A DNA stretch of 56,884 nucleotides from Laccaria trichodermophora (taxonomy: Eukaryota > Basidiomycota > Agaricomycetes > Agaricales > Hydnangiaceae), in NCBI GenBank assembly GCA_018417955.1, contig JACTVC010000059.1, positions 1 to 56,884 of the forward strand, given 5' to 3'. The translations under genes and the position numbers were made by a program. This document shows positions 22,180-33,634 of this stretch, piece by piece. The notes under the pieces were generated by a model. That model had not been told where the DNA came from and made no database searches. It was given only the letters and a program-made list of their open reading frames with translations. The number at the start of each line of letters is the position of its first letter. Within the stretch, counting starts at the first letter, position 1.

Positions 22180-22495
22180 TGATTAGTATAGAATTTCTTC
22201 TGTTGGGTAGCAGCCACTTAGCAGCTTTTATTAATTATAATAATAAATTTAAAATTATAATTAATTAAAAAAAAAAACTACTTTGATTCGCTATTTCTTG
22301 TAGTTGTAGTTGTAAATACTACAACTACAACCAGTAGCGTTATGAATTAGCAGTTGTGTTTGCGTAGCACTTGCAACACAAAAGTTGCTAGAAATAGAAT
22401 AAGTTTGTTTATAAAAATAAAAAACTACTTATGATAAAGAAAAGTTTTACTATTCTTATGACTATTTTTACAAATAGAACTTTTATTATTCTTAG
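22180..22495. repeat. Intergenic region with composite H1 module
   Basis: Positions 22278-22359 hold a copy of the composite module also found at 21597-21679; the inner 61 bases are identical. The rest is AT-rich with no gene. Confidence 0.75.
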
Positions 22496-22567
22496 TGCCC
22501 CGTGAGAGAATCGAACTCCCATCACTATCTCTTCAGGATAGTACTTTTACCACTAAGCAAACGAGGC
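22496..22567 (-). tRNA. trnF: tRNA-Phe (GAA)
   Basis: Acceptor GCCTCGT/ACGGGGC, anticodon stem CTATC/GATAG, loop CTGAAGA, anticodon GAA; T loop TTCGATT. Confidence 0.92.
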
Positions 22568-23374
22568 TTACTTGTTTGGCAAAGCTACTTATTTTATAAA
22601 TTTAATTTATTTGTTTTTTATTTATGATTTTATTTTTGTATTTGCTGCTAGCTATGCGTAGCGTTTAATTTTTCCCACACAAGAAATATAATATTCAACA
22701 AATAAGTAGCTTAATCTTAATACCTGAATTTTTATCCCTATAAAAGGCTGGTGGTTGCTTCGCTAGGGTGCTATCTTATTATATTTTTTGTTTTGGCTAT
22801 GCGATTTTACCGGGTACAGGTTAAATAAACCATAGTGTGGCATTAGCAACCAACAAGAACAGCTAAAAATACTTATCTTTGTTGGATGCAACACAGCAGC
22901 TGCTTTTTAAGAAAAACATAAGTAACCAGCTGCAGTTAGCATAGCATAATTAGCACTGTGTCTTTTTTATTAATTAATAATAATCAACCTTACCTTATTA
23001 AAAATATAAAGCTACCTGTGGACTATTTATTAGGGGTATGTTGCTAAAGCTAAAGCGCAGCTAGAATTATTGTTTTATATACCTTATAACCATAAGTAGC
23101 GTAACCAACAATAAAATAGCTAGCCATATAGAAACAAATTGCTACTTAGTTTTGCTACTTAGTATTGCTACTTCAAACTTAAAACTAAAAATGGACTAAT
23201 TCAAATTTAAAACGCAGCGTAGCTTTTTTAATCAATAACTACTTGTGGCGTAGCCAGACACACTCGCTAGAAAAAGCAATACTTTAGCTTTTTTGTTTTT
23301 TGCAAGTAGTTTTCTCCTTCTTATATATTTTATTATATTTTATTATATTTTATTTGTATTTTTGTATTTTTTTG
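22568..23374. repeat. Intergenic region, trnF to trnY
   Basis: No gene. Element fragments and one CGGGTACAGGT (22811-22821). Confidence 0.6.
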
Positions 23375-23457
23375 TGAGTAGCAAAGGAATCGAACCTTTT
23401 ACGGCGTTAACCAATTCTTTTACAGAGAATCACCATTACCAATCGGATCACCTACCC
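23375..23457 (-). tRNA. trnY: tRNA-Tyr (GTA)
   Basis: Acceptor GGGTAG/CTACTC, anticodon stem ending in ATTCT/AGAAT with loop CTGTAAA, anticodon GTA. Long variable arm, as in fungal mitochondrial tRNA-Tyr. Confidence 0.85.
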
Positions 23458-25684
23458 TATAAATATTCTTTATTAATTTTATTATTAATATATGTTTTGT
23501 ATAGTATGATTTATCATACTTCTTTTAATATAATTAATAATAAAACGATTAAAAAAATTATAATTATCCAACTACTTTTATATTTTTATAAACAGAAAAT
23601 AATATTTAACTAAAATTTATATAAATGTAATAACTAGAAAAAACTACTTGCAAAAAACAAAAAGCTACGCAAAAAAAAAAAAAACAAAAAAGCTAAAGGT
23701 GGCACTAAAAAAAATAGTAATTATACATTATACCTACTATTTGAATTAATATTATTAAAATAAAAGATGCTGTGCTGCATCCAAAGATATTAGGATAGCA
23801 ATATTAATTAGTAATTAAACTTAAAATTTAATTTATGTGTACAATGCATTTATTTTATATCACTAATACAAATCTTTAACAAGAAGAAAAAAGGCTTACT
23901 TATTATTGTAATAACTCTTGATGAACACAATAATAGAGATAAAATAATAAAAATAATAATAACATAAATAATAATAATAGAGATAAAATAATAATAATGC
24001 ATTATTACTTGTAAAAAGTGTGACAATTTGCTGCAGCAAAAAACTAAATAAGCTTTGTGATGGTGTATTTTCTGTTTCTATTTATTATAATAATTATTAT
24101 CATTAATCATAAATAAATAAATAAGCAGGTGGCGCTACTTCTTGTGTGGCAAAGCACAATTGCTGCTCCTTATGAAGCTACTTCTTGTAGTTATAAAAAC
24201 TACAACCAGTAGCGTTATGAATAAGCAGCGCTACTGACACAAAATAATCAGAGCCGTCGCTCCTTAGCGTAGCAGCGCTACTGACACAAAATAATCAGAG
24301 CCATCGCTACTAGCAAAGCAAGCGAAGCAGATTCGCTACGCAGACAAAAAATAATCGCTTATTCGAAGGCTACGCTTGCTTTGCCACACAATTGCTAGTA
24401 ATAATATAAAAAGCTTTGAAGCACAAGCTAATGCTAGCATAACTAACGCTACTTTTCGCATTATAAGTATTAAGTATTAAGTATTAAGTATTAAATATTA
24501 ACAAGAATAAATAATGTTCTTATTTAATAAATTAAATACTAGCTTTGCTGCAATGATGCTTTTCTGATTTATTCTTAAAATAATTACAAGTGCTGTCTTA
24601 AATTAAATAGAGTTCTCGGTATAATTAGAATAATAGCGAAACTTGCTGTGCGTAGCTTCTTATTGTGCGCTACTGACACAAAAGAATCAGAGACTTAAAA
24701 GAATAAACCATTGGCGGCTTTAGCAGGAGTGGCTACTTATTAATAAACCCACACAATTAAAGATAGTAGCTTTTTTAAAATTTTAAAGTTGCTTGTTGCC
24801 TCAGCATGCACAAGCATTCACCAACCACCAACCAATCAAGCTAAAAAACTACTTTTATCTTCTTTGCTATACACAATAAAAGTTTTGAATTAAAAGAAAC
24901 AGTGCTTTGTTTATTCCTCATTGCAATACTAAAAAACACTACTTTGCTTCTTTGCTCCTTTGCTTCTTTGCTTCTTTGTAGTTGTAGTTGTAGTTGCTTC
25001 GCTACAACTACAAATAAGCAAGAGTTCAGATTAATAAATAAAATAAAAAAATGTATTGAATTAAAAAGAAGAAAATCACAATAAAAGAGGCTCAGTTTAT
25101 AATTTATAAACTATTTTAGTATATTTATTTTTTGAATGCTACGCTTGCTTTGCTACACAATAAGTAGCACGTAGCGATGGCTTTGATTCTTTTGTGTCAG
25201 TAGCGCTGCTTCTTATTAATGACACTGCTTTGCTTCTGGTTGTAGTTTTTACAACTACTTGCTAGCGAATCAGCCAGCCACAATTGCTAGCAGAAGTAGC
25301 GATTCTTCAGTAGCGAAGCTTGCTCAAACTGAATTTATAGTACTGGGGCTGCTTGATTCTAACAAAAAATCTTTGATGCATAATCAACCATCAAGCACAA
25401 CTAAGCTCTATTATTATTATTATTGGACACTAAAAATTAAAGTGCTACTTTGCTTCTTTGCTTCTGGCGAAGCAAAGAAGCAAATAAGCAAATAAGCAAA
25501 GAAGCAAAGAAGCAAAGAAGCAAATAAGCAAATAAGCAAATAAGCAAAGAAGCAAAGAAGCAATTCGCTAATGTAACTAGCATTGCATTAATTTTAGTTA
25601 TAATTAACAATAGTTATAAAAATTAATTTAAAATAAGTAGCTTTTTTAATTGCATAATTATTAAAACAATAAAATCTTTATTTA
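23458..25684. repeat. 2.2-kb intergenic repeat region, trnY to trnG
   Basis: No gene supported; the frames at 24902-25084 and 25259-25495 are made of repeats. It contains AATAATAGAGATAAA tandem units (23931-23995), an H1 module at 24178-24226, two H3 copies in direct tandem (24227-24302), ATTAAGT units (about 24467-24497), H1 at 24977-25013, reverse H4 at about 25228-25290, and an array of 8-mers GCAAAGAA/GCAAATAA (25470-25562). Confidence 0.8.
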
Positions 25685-25755
25685 GCGAGTATAGTTAAGT
25701 GGTATAGCTTCTACCTTCCAAGTAGACATCATCAGTTCGAATCTGATTACTCGTA
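25685..25755 (+). tRNA. trnG: tRNA-Gly (TCC)
   Basis: Acceptor GCGAGTA/TACTCGT, anticodon stem TCTAC/GTAGA, loop CTTCCAA, anticodon TCC; T loop TTCGAAT. Confidence 0.93.
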
Positions 25756-27026
25756 AACATTGAACATTTAAATAATTATTTTATATTTTTATTATAATTA
25801 TTTGTATTATTTATCTTAATTTGTTTATATTTATTTTTATCCCATTAAATAAAGAACTACTTGCTTATTCTATCTCTTAGATATAAGTAGCGTGGTTTTT
25901 ACAACCAGGAGCGATATAAGTAGCGCTTTGCTTCTAATTAAGGCACAATTGCTTGCTACTTAGCGTAGCAGCTGTGCCAGCAGACAAAAAATAATCGCTA
26001 CTGCTACTTATATCTAAGGCACAGCTACGCTAAGCTAGAGAAGAAAAAAAGACTACTACTTGCTTATGAATGCACAATTGCTGGGTTTTAGCATCCAATG
26101 TAATATCTAATAATTTAAAAATGTATAAAATAATTTAATAGAATAAACAGCTTCATTAAATGTTAAATATTGTCTTTATTATTAATACCTTACATTTTAT
26201 AATTATTTATTATTATAAGTTATTTGTATTGGAAGAAAGTATTATTGTTGGTAGTTGTAGTTGTGGTATTTACATCTACAACTACAACTACAACTACAAC
26301 TACGACTACAAGCACTCTTTAGATTCCACACAAGACACACTAATTTAATTATACGTTTAATTAAGACACCCTCCATATCTCATTAATATTATATTAAAAA
26401 AAATAATTTCATTAATATAAAGGCTTTTATTTTCTTATTATTATAATCATGACTATGATAATATATAGAATATAATAATAAATAATAATAAATAAAGGCA
26501 GAGATAGTTCTTTTTTGTTCATTATATTAATTTTTAATTAAATTAATAATCCATTTAAATTATTTTTGCATTTATATTTATAGCTGCAATTATTTATTCT
26601 AAAAAAATAAAAAGTAAAAGCTTCTAGCAAAGCAAGAGCCGCTTATGAATTAGCAACTGCTGTAAATACCGCAGCGCTACTTCTTGTTACGCCAGTAGCG
26701 TTATGAATAAGCAGCTGCTGCGGCTTGTGTAACTAGCAGCCGCTGCGTAGCTCGCTACTTATGATTCGCTCCTTAGCGTAGCAGCGCTACTGACACAAAA
26801 TAATCAGAGCCATCGCTACTTAGCGTAGCAGCTGTGCCATCGCTACGCAGACACAACAAATTTAATTTATATAAAATAATTTAATATTCTAAAAGAGCAA
26901 AGGTTGGATTATGTATCCTAAGCTAAATAAAAATAATTAAATTAACTAAATTAATAATATAATAGAATAAATGCAAAAATAACTAAGGAAGACTGAATAT
27001 AGAGCCACACACACAATTAAATATAT
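25756..27026. repeat. Intergenic repeat region, trnG to atp8
   Basis: No gene. It contains an H1-related ACAACT array (about 26273-26313), H2 at 26717-26757 and H3 at about 26783-26817. Confidence 0.7.
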
Positions 27027-27185
27027 ATGCCTCAATTAATTCCATATTTCTTTTTTAATCAAATAATATTCTCATTTATAATATTATTTTCTATAGTATA
27101 TATCTTTTCTAAATATATCTTACCTCAATTTACATTTCAACAAGTAATTAGAATTTATATTACTAAATTAAGTAAAAAAATCTAA
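27027..27185 (+). CDS. atp8: ATP synthase subunit 8
   Basis: Short Fo membrane subunit of the mitochondrial ATP synthase. 52 residues from ATG 27027 to TAA 27183-27185. The start MPQLIPYFFFNQ matches the family signature MPQLIPF(Y)FxNQ. A single membrane helix (about residues 13-30) is followed by the basic tail TKLSKKI. Length is normal for fungi (48-54). It stands alone, far from atp6, on the opposite strand. Confidence 0.95.
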   Translation: MPQLIPYFFFNQIIFSFIILFSIVYIFSKYILPQFTFQQVIRIYITKLSKKI

Positions 27186-27803
27186 TTAAATAGAAATAGA
27201 ATACAAACGCTTCTCTGATTAAATTAATAAAAAGCATTGCATAGCTAGCTTAATTATAAAGCTGGCTACAAATTAATACAATAAAAATTAATACAATAAA
27301 AATTAATACAATAAAAATTAATACAATAAAAACTTATTTTTATATCTTACAATAAATTTATAATTAATAAATAAAATATAATAACAGAAAACAAGACTAG
27401 CTTAAAATAAAAAGCTAATTATATACCAATTTTGCTTTCAGTTTATTTATTAATATTAATAAGCAGACAAAATAAAATACACCCCCTATAATATTAGTAT
27501 ATTAATCTAATACTAATTATTGTACCTAGAATTGCTACTTATTTGTGAATAATCGCTACTTCGATGGCTCTTGTAGTATGTAGTAGTAGTTGTAGTTGTA
27601 GCGAAGCAACTAAAACTACAACTACAACTACAACCAGTAGCGCTGCTTATTCATAACGCTACTGGTTGTAGTTTTTATAACTACAAGAAGTAGCTTCATA
27701 AGGAGCAGCAATTGTGCTTTGCCACACAAGAAGTAGCTTTTAAAATCTAAATCTTAAATCTTGTTTTTTATTAATAAGATTTATTATAATTCATCCTTAT
27801 GAA
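27186..27803. repeat. Intergenic region, atp8 to trnS
   Basis: Four perfect copies of the 15-mer AATTAATACAATAAA lie at 27271-27330. H1 hairpins lie at about 27575-27645 and 27650-27690. No gene. Confidence 0.8.
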
Positions 27804-27884
27804 GGAATAATCGTCATTGGTAAGATAACACGATTGCTAATCGTCTGGGTAGTGCCCTTGGGCGTTCGACTCGCCTTTATTCCG
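27804..27884 (+). tRNA. trnS: tRNA-Ser (GCT)
   Basis: Acceptor GGAATAA/TTATTCC. Anticodon loop TTGCTAA, anticodon GCT, on a stem with a closing mismatch. Long variable arm; T loop TTCGACT. Confidence 0.85.
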
Positions 27885-28653
27885 TAATAACAAAACTATT
27901 GCTAGCACCTGTTCCTTATATATTAAGTAGCAAAGGGAAAATAAAAAATATATTTTTATACCTAAATAGGCACAATTTCTATTTTTAACTGGACTAGTTG
28001 TATTATTAATAAGTATCCAACCCTTGATTAATATTAATAAGTTGCTTTGATAATAAGATTAAGAAATACTAGCAGCGCTTTATGAAAAAACTACGTTTGC
28101 TTTGCTACACAATTACTTTTATGGCTCTGATTATTTTGTGTCAGTAGCGCTGCTAATTAATATGCAAAGTAGCTAAAGATTGGGCACAATTATTTATCTA
28201 CGTAAACTACAAAATTTAACATATAAGAAGAATTAAATAAAAGCTACTATTGTGTCTAGCTTAGCTTATTAATTAGCACTTGGTTATCATTAGCTAGCTA
28301 CAGACACAAAAGAATCGCTAATTCTTGTGTGGCCATAATAACAATAAGAAGCAGCTGTTGCTGCTTTAGCCGCTGCGTAGCTCGCTACTAGCAATTGTGC
28401 CTGGCTGCTTCGCTAGCAAGTAGTTGTAAAAACTACAACTCCAACCAGAAGCAAAGCGAAGCAGCGCTACTGACACAAAATAATCAGAGCCATCGCTACT
28501 TATGATTCGCTACTTAGCGTAGCAGCTGTGCCAGCAGACACAAGTCTCTGATTCATAAGTAGCGCCACCTCTTATCTCATAAGAAAACTAAAAGTAGTTT
28601 GTTTCGCTAGGAGAGAATCAAAGCTACGCAAAGAATTAAAAAAATAATATTAA
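27885..28653. repeat. Intergenic repeat region between the two trnS genes
   Basis: No gene. H3 in both orientations (28125-28155 and about 28466-28495), H4 with H1 at about 28395-28455, and GCTTTAGCCGCTGCGTAGC near 28362. Confidence 0.75.
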
Positions 28654-28741
28654 GGGCATTTGGTCGAGTCTGGTTTATGGCCCTCGTCTTGAAAACGAGT
28701 ACTTTTAAAAAAAGTCGTCGGTTCGAATCCGACAGTGCCCG
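28654..28741 (+). tRNA. trnS: tRNA-Ser (TGA)
   Basis: Acceptor GGGCATT/AGTGCCC, anticodon stem CTCGT/ACGAG, loop CTTGAAA, anticodon TGA. Long variable arm; T loop TTCGAAT. Confidence 0.92.
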
Positions 28742-29186
28742 TATTTATAATAAAGATCTAAATTAAAAACTACGTATAACAACTCAAAAAATAGATAATG
28801 CTTTCTTACTCTATATTAAATAAATAATACATTTAAATCGCTACTTCTTGTGTCTTATTCTGCTTCGCTTTGCTTCTTGCGAAGCAAAGCGTAGCAGGAT
28901 CGCTACTTCTTGTGTGGCAAAGCAAGCGTAGCTTAATAAGGAGCAGGTTCGCTACTAGCAATTGTGCCTTAATTAGAAGCAAAGCGAAGCAGCGCTACTG
29001 ACACAAAATAATCAGAGCCATCGCTAAGCAGAAAAATAAAACTAATTATTACTGCTAGATACCAATCTATTGAAATGTTATTTCTATTTTAATTTTACTT
29101 ATAGACTGATTAATTATTTATTATAATTTATCAGTGATATAAATAATCAGTGCCTTATAACACAACACACGCTGCGCAGACACAAC
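28742..29186. repeat. Intergenic repeat region, trnS to leader A
   Basis: No gene. H6 at about 28900-28935 and H3 at about 28994-29023. Confidence 0.65.
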
Positions 29187-29578
29187 ACACAACAATTTGA
29201 AGCAACCAACTAATTAACATTTTTATGTAAAAAAAAAATTATAGTAGTTTTGTTTATTGACGCTATTTATTATTATTATTATTAATATTAATAATACAAC
29301 TAAAAAATATAATGTAAGTGTCCTTTAAATTAAGTACAAAAATAATTTTTGACCGACGAGTATACATTATATTTTAGCTTATTATCAATTAAGTCAAGTA
29401 CTATCCTACGTAGTTTTTATTACCTTCATATTGACTTCTTATTACAAATAATAATAATTTGATTAGAGAACAATAGTGATTTACTTGGTATTTAGAAACA
29501 AATTATAGTTTAATAAATTATTTTATTTATTGATTGAAAAAATAAATAATAATAATAAAAACAATAATTTAAATTAAT
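29187..29578 (+). repeat. Duplicated leader, copy A (upstream of orf29593)
   Basis: About 390 bases nearly identical to 36695-37292 once a 199-bp difference in copy B is removed. Shared blocks include ACACAACAATTTGAAGCAAC, AAGTGTCCTTTAAATTAAGT, TTTTTGACCGACGAGT and TACTTGGTATTTAGAAACAA. It ends just before the ATG of a plasmid-type ORF in both places, so it may be a promoter, 5' UTR or plasmid end. No coding potential is seen. Confidence 0.85.
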
Positions 29579-29592
29579 AATTAAAAAAAACA

Positions 29593-30441
29593 ATGATGAA
29601 ATTAAAAATATTTTTGAAAAGAATTTTAGCATCTATAATTAATAAATGCAAGGAATTCGTTAGTATGCTTCTAAATAGTAGGTACTTCTCTAAAGAAAAA
29701 CTACTTGCGTTAGCTAGGTACAATAATATGGTAATTAATATTATATCATATATTTTTTTTTGGTTTATAATTTATTTTTACCTATGGGATTTAAAATGAA
29801 ATAATACTTTCCAAATATTTATATTTACTATAATTTTTTTTGCTGTATCTATGTTTATTTCTGATAACTTTAAACTTTCTAATAATAAATTTATTAAAAT
29901 TCTACAAAAATTTGTTTTTATTAATAGTTTTTTATTTATAATTGGTTTAATCTTATATATATTCGATGTGTCTATATTTAATACAAGAAATTCACCTTCT
30001 AATTTTAATAGCGGCTTTATTCACTCTGTCTTAGAAGAGAGTGAAATACCTTTAATTCTGATGGTTAATGGTTTATGTTATTTAAATTACATAGAATTTA
30101 GTTTAATTTTAAGTTTGTTCTCACTATTATTTAGAAAATATTTAAATAGAAAATTAAAAGGATTAATTTTAAAATTAAAAAATAAATATATTAAAAATAA
30201 AGAAGTTGAAAGTATTAACGATGAAAATGTAAGTTTAAATAAAGAAGTTGAAAGTATTAACGATGAAAATGTAAGTTTAAATAAAGCATTTAATACTGTA
30301 GATAAATATACAGATTATTTAATTGTATTTGTCTTTATATGTTTAATCTGGATTAAATTTATAAATCTTTTTTTTAGTGATCATTTAGCTGAAAATATTG
30401 ATAGTTTTGTAAAAGTGTATAATCATATTAAAAAATTTTAG
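29593..30441 (+). CDS. Plasmid-type membrane protein ORF with one in-frame TGA
   Basis: I do not recognise a named family. Reading starts at ATG 29593 (MMKLKIFLKRILASIINKC) and meets TGA at 29797-29799, after YLWDLK. The same frame then runs on, without further stops, to TAA at 30439-30441. If TGA is read as Trp the product is 282 residues with at least four hydrophobic segments, a charged cytosolic-looking stretch, and FNTRNSPSNF in the middle. A perfect 42-bp tandem duplication (30199-30282) gives KEVESINDENVSLN twice. TGG is used elsewhere in the same frame. The RNSP motif and the shared leader link it to the ORF at 37306. It could instead be two fragments of a dead gene. Confidence 0.6.
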
Positions 30442-30564
30442 CGGCTCATATTAAATAAAATTAAATAAAATGAAATAAAATAAAATAAAATAAAAAATAA
30501 ACTTAAAAGAAGATATAGAAAAATTGCGTAGAGCAAATAAAATACAACCTAAATGGTTAAAATA

Positions 30565-32221
30565 ACGGTATGAATTTAATTTTGGTTCTGATTGAACGTT
30601 TTTCAGTAGTTTTAAGACATGCAAATCGTTGTTCATAATAATTTACAATTTTATTTATAAATTAAAAAAATAAAATAGCCAAATAAAAAGAACAAGGTGT
30701 AAAGGTGAGTAATGGTAAATTAGATACCTAATAGACTCCTTAGATAGGGGATAGTTTTACTGGCTAACGCAAGTATTTTTTTCATATATAAAATAATAAA
30801 ATATATAAACTTTTAATTTAACTAATAAAAAGAAAGGTACTATAACAAACACAATAAATTATATAGAAAGAATATTTCATTAAATTTGACTAGCAAGTAT
30901 TATAAATATTAATAAGACAAAAATAATGGGTAAAGCATAATTTAGCTAATTATAATAAAGGAAATTTTCCGCTATAAGAGTTGATTTATTTTGTTTAATG
31001 GTAGTTGGTAGGGTAAAGGCCTACCAAGCCTACGATCAATAGCCACGTTTGAAAGAGCAAATGGCCACATTGGGAATGAAAAGCCCCAAATTGCATAGCA
31101 ATCTGCAGTCAAGAATATTAGTCAATGCTCGCAAGAGTGAACTAGCTAACTGAAATCACAAATTCATTTAAGTGTAATGGTATTTGTGATAACGTAAGGG
31201 AAAAAAATGATGTCACCTTACTATAAGTGTTGTCCAAAGAACTGGTGCCAGAAGACTCGGTAAGACCAGAAACGCGAACGTTAGTCGTCTTAATAAGGCG
31301 TAAAGGGTGTGTAGGCTGCTTTGAAAGTTCAACATTTAAAAAAGCTCTGTCTATATTAACAAAATTTAGTTTATTTTATTTTATTTTATTTTTAATTTAA
31401 GAAGAAATAAATTTATATATATTTGTTAAATACAGTAAATATTGGATTAATTAAAGCTAGAATCTTATAGGGGATAAACCGAATAATGCTTAGAGAAGGG
31501 CTGATATTCTAAGAAACTAAGTGGAATACTAAAGGTGAAAGCTTTTTATCTACTAAAGATTGACGCTGAGAAACGAAGGTGAGAAGAGGAAATAGGATTA
31601 GATACCCAGGTACCTCTCACTGTCAACGATGAATGGTAGTTTAGTTAGTTTATTAGAAACTGGTAACAAAGTTAACGCGATAACCATTCCGCCTTGAGAG
31701 TACGGTTGCAAAACTGAAACCAAAAAAATTAGTCGGTCTCGAAGCAAACGAAGTGAAGCATGTTATTTAATACGAGAGCACGCGTAAAATCTTACCAGTT
31801 CTTGTATATCCAAAATTTTTAGAGTAAAATTTATTTTAATGTAAAGCATCTATTGCTTGCTTTGCTTTAATAAAATAAATGCTAAGCTTTACTAGTAATA
31901 AGTGCTATGTGTTATTTATTATTATTTCAGAAATAAAATAAAATAGAATAATACTTTATTTTTTTTTATTTCTTAGATATTAGTAGCATTAATTTAAATC
32001 AAATTACTCAATAAAATGATTGAGTAATTATTAATATTAAAAATATTGGTAATTCGTTTACAGGTGTTGCATGGCTGTCGTCAGTCCGTGTTGTGAAAAG
32101 TTAGGTTAACTCCACTAACGGACGCAATCCCTGTTGTTAATTTATACTTAACAAATTTGTGATTACTAAATATTTTCATTTGGGACTAAGACAAGTCGTT
32201 ATGGCCCTCATGAACTGGGCT
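30565..32221 (+). rRNA. rns: Small subunit rRNA, exon 1
   Basis: Mitochondrial 16S-like rRNA. The 5' region shows GGTTCTGATTGAACG (30584-30598, E. coli CUCAGAUUGAACGC). Further landmarks are GGTGAGTAATGG (30702), the 530-loop region near 31250 (AACTGGTGCCAGAAGACTCG), GATTAGATACCC (31597), and TGTTGCATGGCTGTCGTCAG (32065). The variable region at 31810-32045 is expanded with repeat-like AT sequence. The 5' end is estimated to within about 20 bases. Exon 1 ends at GGGCT 32221, E. coli U1224. Confidence 0.94.
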
Positions 32222-33634
32222 GAGAAGTGTTTTGGGAAAACACTATTTTGGCTAAAACTATCAAACTCCGGGGACGTCCTAAAGCTTATGATACCAAGCT
32301 ATATTCGAAAGAGTATAAGTGGATGAAATAATTACTCATGTATGGTAATAAGTCATAAGATGATTGAAAATGAAATGGATTATCGCGGATCTAAATCAGA
32401 AATTGTTTCGCTTACAAATTCTGTAAAAGAGCAACGAGTAGACGGTAGTTATTGCATTGCTAATTCCAAATTAATGCAATTAAGGTGTACTCTAATGGGC
32501 GGCGAAAGTCGTTATCCCGTCAAAATCCCTACTAACCAATTAAATAACAGAAATTTTTCTATCTTTTCTACTCAGTCTAAGATTAATCCTTGGTTTATTA
32601 CTGGATTTTCAGAAGCTGAAGGTTCGTTCATTGTTTCTATGTATAAAGATGATAATTCTAAATTGAAGTGGAGAGTTACTCCTAACTTTTCTATACACAT
32701 ACATATTAAAGATATAGCAATACTAGAAAGTATTAGAGATACACTTAGTGTTGGTAAAGTTAGAAAAAATAGTAGTAGCACTGCTATATTTAGAGTTGAT
32801 AATATACAAGAATTACAAGTTATAGTGGACCATTTTCAAAAATACCCGCTTATTGGTGCTAAAGTTTCTGATTTTTTATTATTTAAACAATGTTATGATT
32901 TAATTAAGCAAAAACAACATTTAACTCAGGAAGGTCTGGAAAAAATAATTGCATTGAAAGGCAATCTTAATAAAGGCCTTAGTTCTGTTTTAAAGGAAGC
33001 TTACCCAAATATTATTCCTGTAGCTAGACCTCTTTATAAATTTAATGGAATCCCTGATCCTTTTTGGATCTCTGGATTTGTTTCTGGAGACTCAACATTT
33101 TGTGTTTCCATAGAAAAAAGTAATGAAAATAAAATAGGTCATAGAGTACGATTAATATTTGGAACTTGTCTGCATATTAGAGATAAAGCATTATTAATAG
33201 GTTTAGCTCATTATTTTAATCTGTTAGAAGTGTCTAAACAATTTGATGTAGATTTTGATATTAATGCTTTACTTGTACATAGTAAATATATTTATGATTC
33301 TGAAAAAAAAGAAACAACTCTACTTCAAATTAAAAACTATTCTGATATTGTAAATAAAATTATACCTTTTTTTAATCAATATCCAATATTAGGTGTTAAA
33401 AGTTTAGATTTTTCTGACTTTAAAAAAGTAGCTGAAATAATGAATAATAAAGAGCATTTAACCGAAGCAGGTTTTAGTAAAATTATAAAAATAGTAGAAA
33501 CAATGAACTTAGATAGAAATAATTTATAGCCTATGGTAACGTAATAGCGAAAGCGTAGCTAAGGTTGAAGAAAAAATGCTAAGGCACAACAAACATTTCT
33601 TCGTTTAATTGTATGTAAAATTTGATCAACCATG
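32222..33634 (+). other. Group I intron in rns (S1224 site)
   Basis: Joining 32221 to 33635 restores GGGCT-ATAGACGTGCCAC, matching E. coli GGGCU-ACACACGUGCUAC. The intron ends in G. A hairpin AGTGTTTT...AAAACACT follows the 5' end. About 240 bases (from about 32257) are almost identical to the nad4 intron. It hosts an intact endonuclease gene. Confidence 0.88.
32342..33529 (+). CDS. LAGLIDADG homing endonuclease of the rns intron
   Basis: Intact 395-residue double-motif homing endonuclease, expected to cut the intronless S1224 site and perhaps assist splicing. Motif 1 is NPWFITGFSEAEGSF (about residues 82-96) and motif 2 is DPFWISGFVSGDSTF (about residues 238-252). Each domain has the usual downstream pattern (YPLIGAKVSDFLLF; YPILGVKSLDFSDF). 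The first ~55 residues (MDYRGSKS, KEQRVDGSYCIANSKLMQLR) overlap the conserved intron core and match the nad4 intron ORF. Of the four intron ORFs in the window it is the only one without a frameshift or internal stop, so it is the likely source of current mobility. Trp codons are all TGG. Confidence 0.92.
   Translation: MVISHKMIENEMDYRGSKSEIVSLTNSVKEQRVDGSYCIANSKLMQLRCTLMGGESRYPVKIPTNQLNNRNFSIFSTQSKINPWFITGFSEAEGSFIVSMYKDDNSKLKWRVTPNFSIHIHIKDIAILESIRDTLSVGKVRKNSSSTAIFRVDNIQELQVIVDHFQKYPLIGAKVSDFLLFKQCYDLIKQKQHLTQEGLEKIIALKGNLNKGLSSVLKEAYPNIIPVARPLYKFNGIPDPFWISGFVSGDSTFCVSIEKSNENKIGHRVRLIFGTCLHIRDKALLIGLAHYFNLLEVSKQFDVDFDINALLVHSKYIYDSEKKETTLLQIKNYSDIVNKIIPFFNQYPILGVKSLDFSDFKKVAEIMNNKEHLTEAGFSKIIKIVETMNLDRNNL

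Noticed and set aside
24902..25495. Two frames rich in Leu/Cys/Ser or Ala/Ser
   Set aside because: Both translate the H1/H4 repeats and 8-mer arrays, not a gene.
32572..32781. Minus-strand frame within the rns intron
   Set aside because: Antisense shadow of the intact LAGLIDADG gene.
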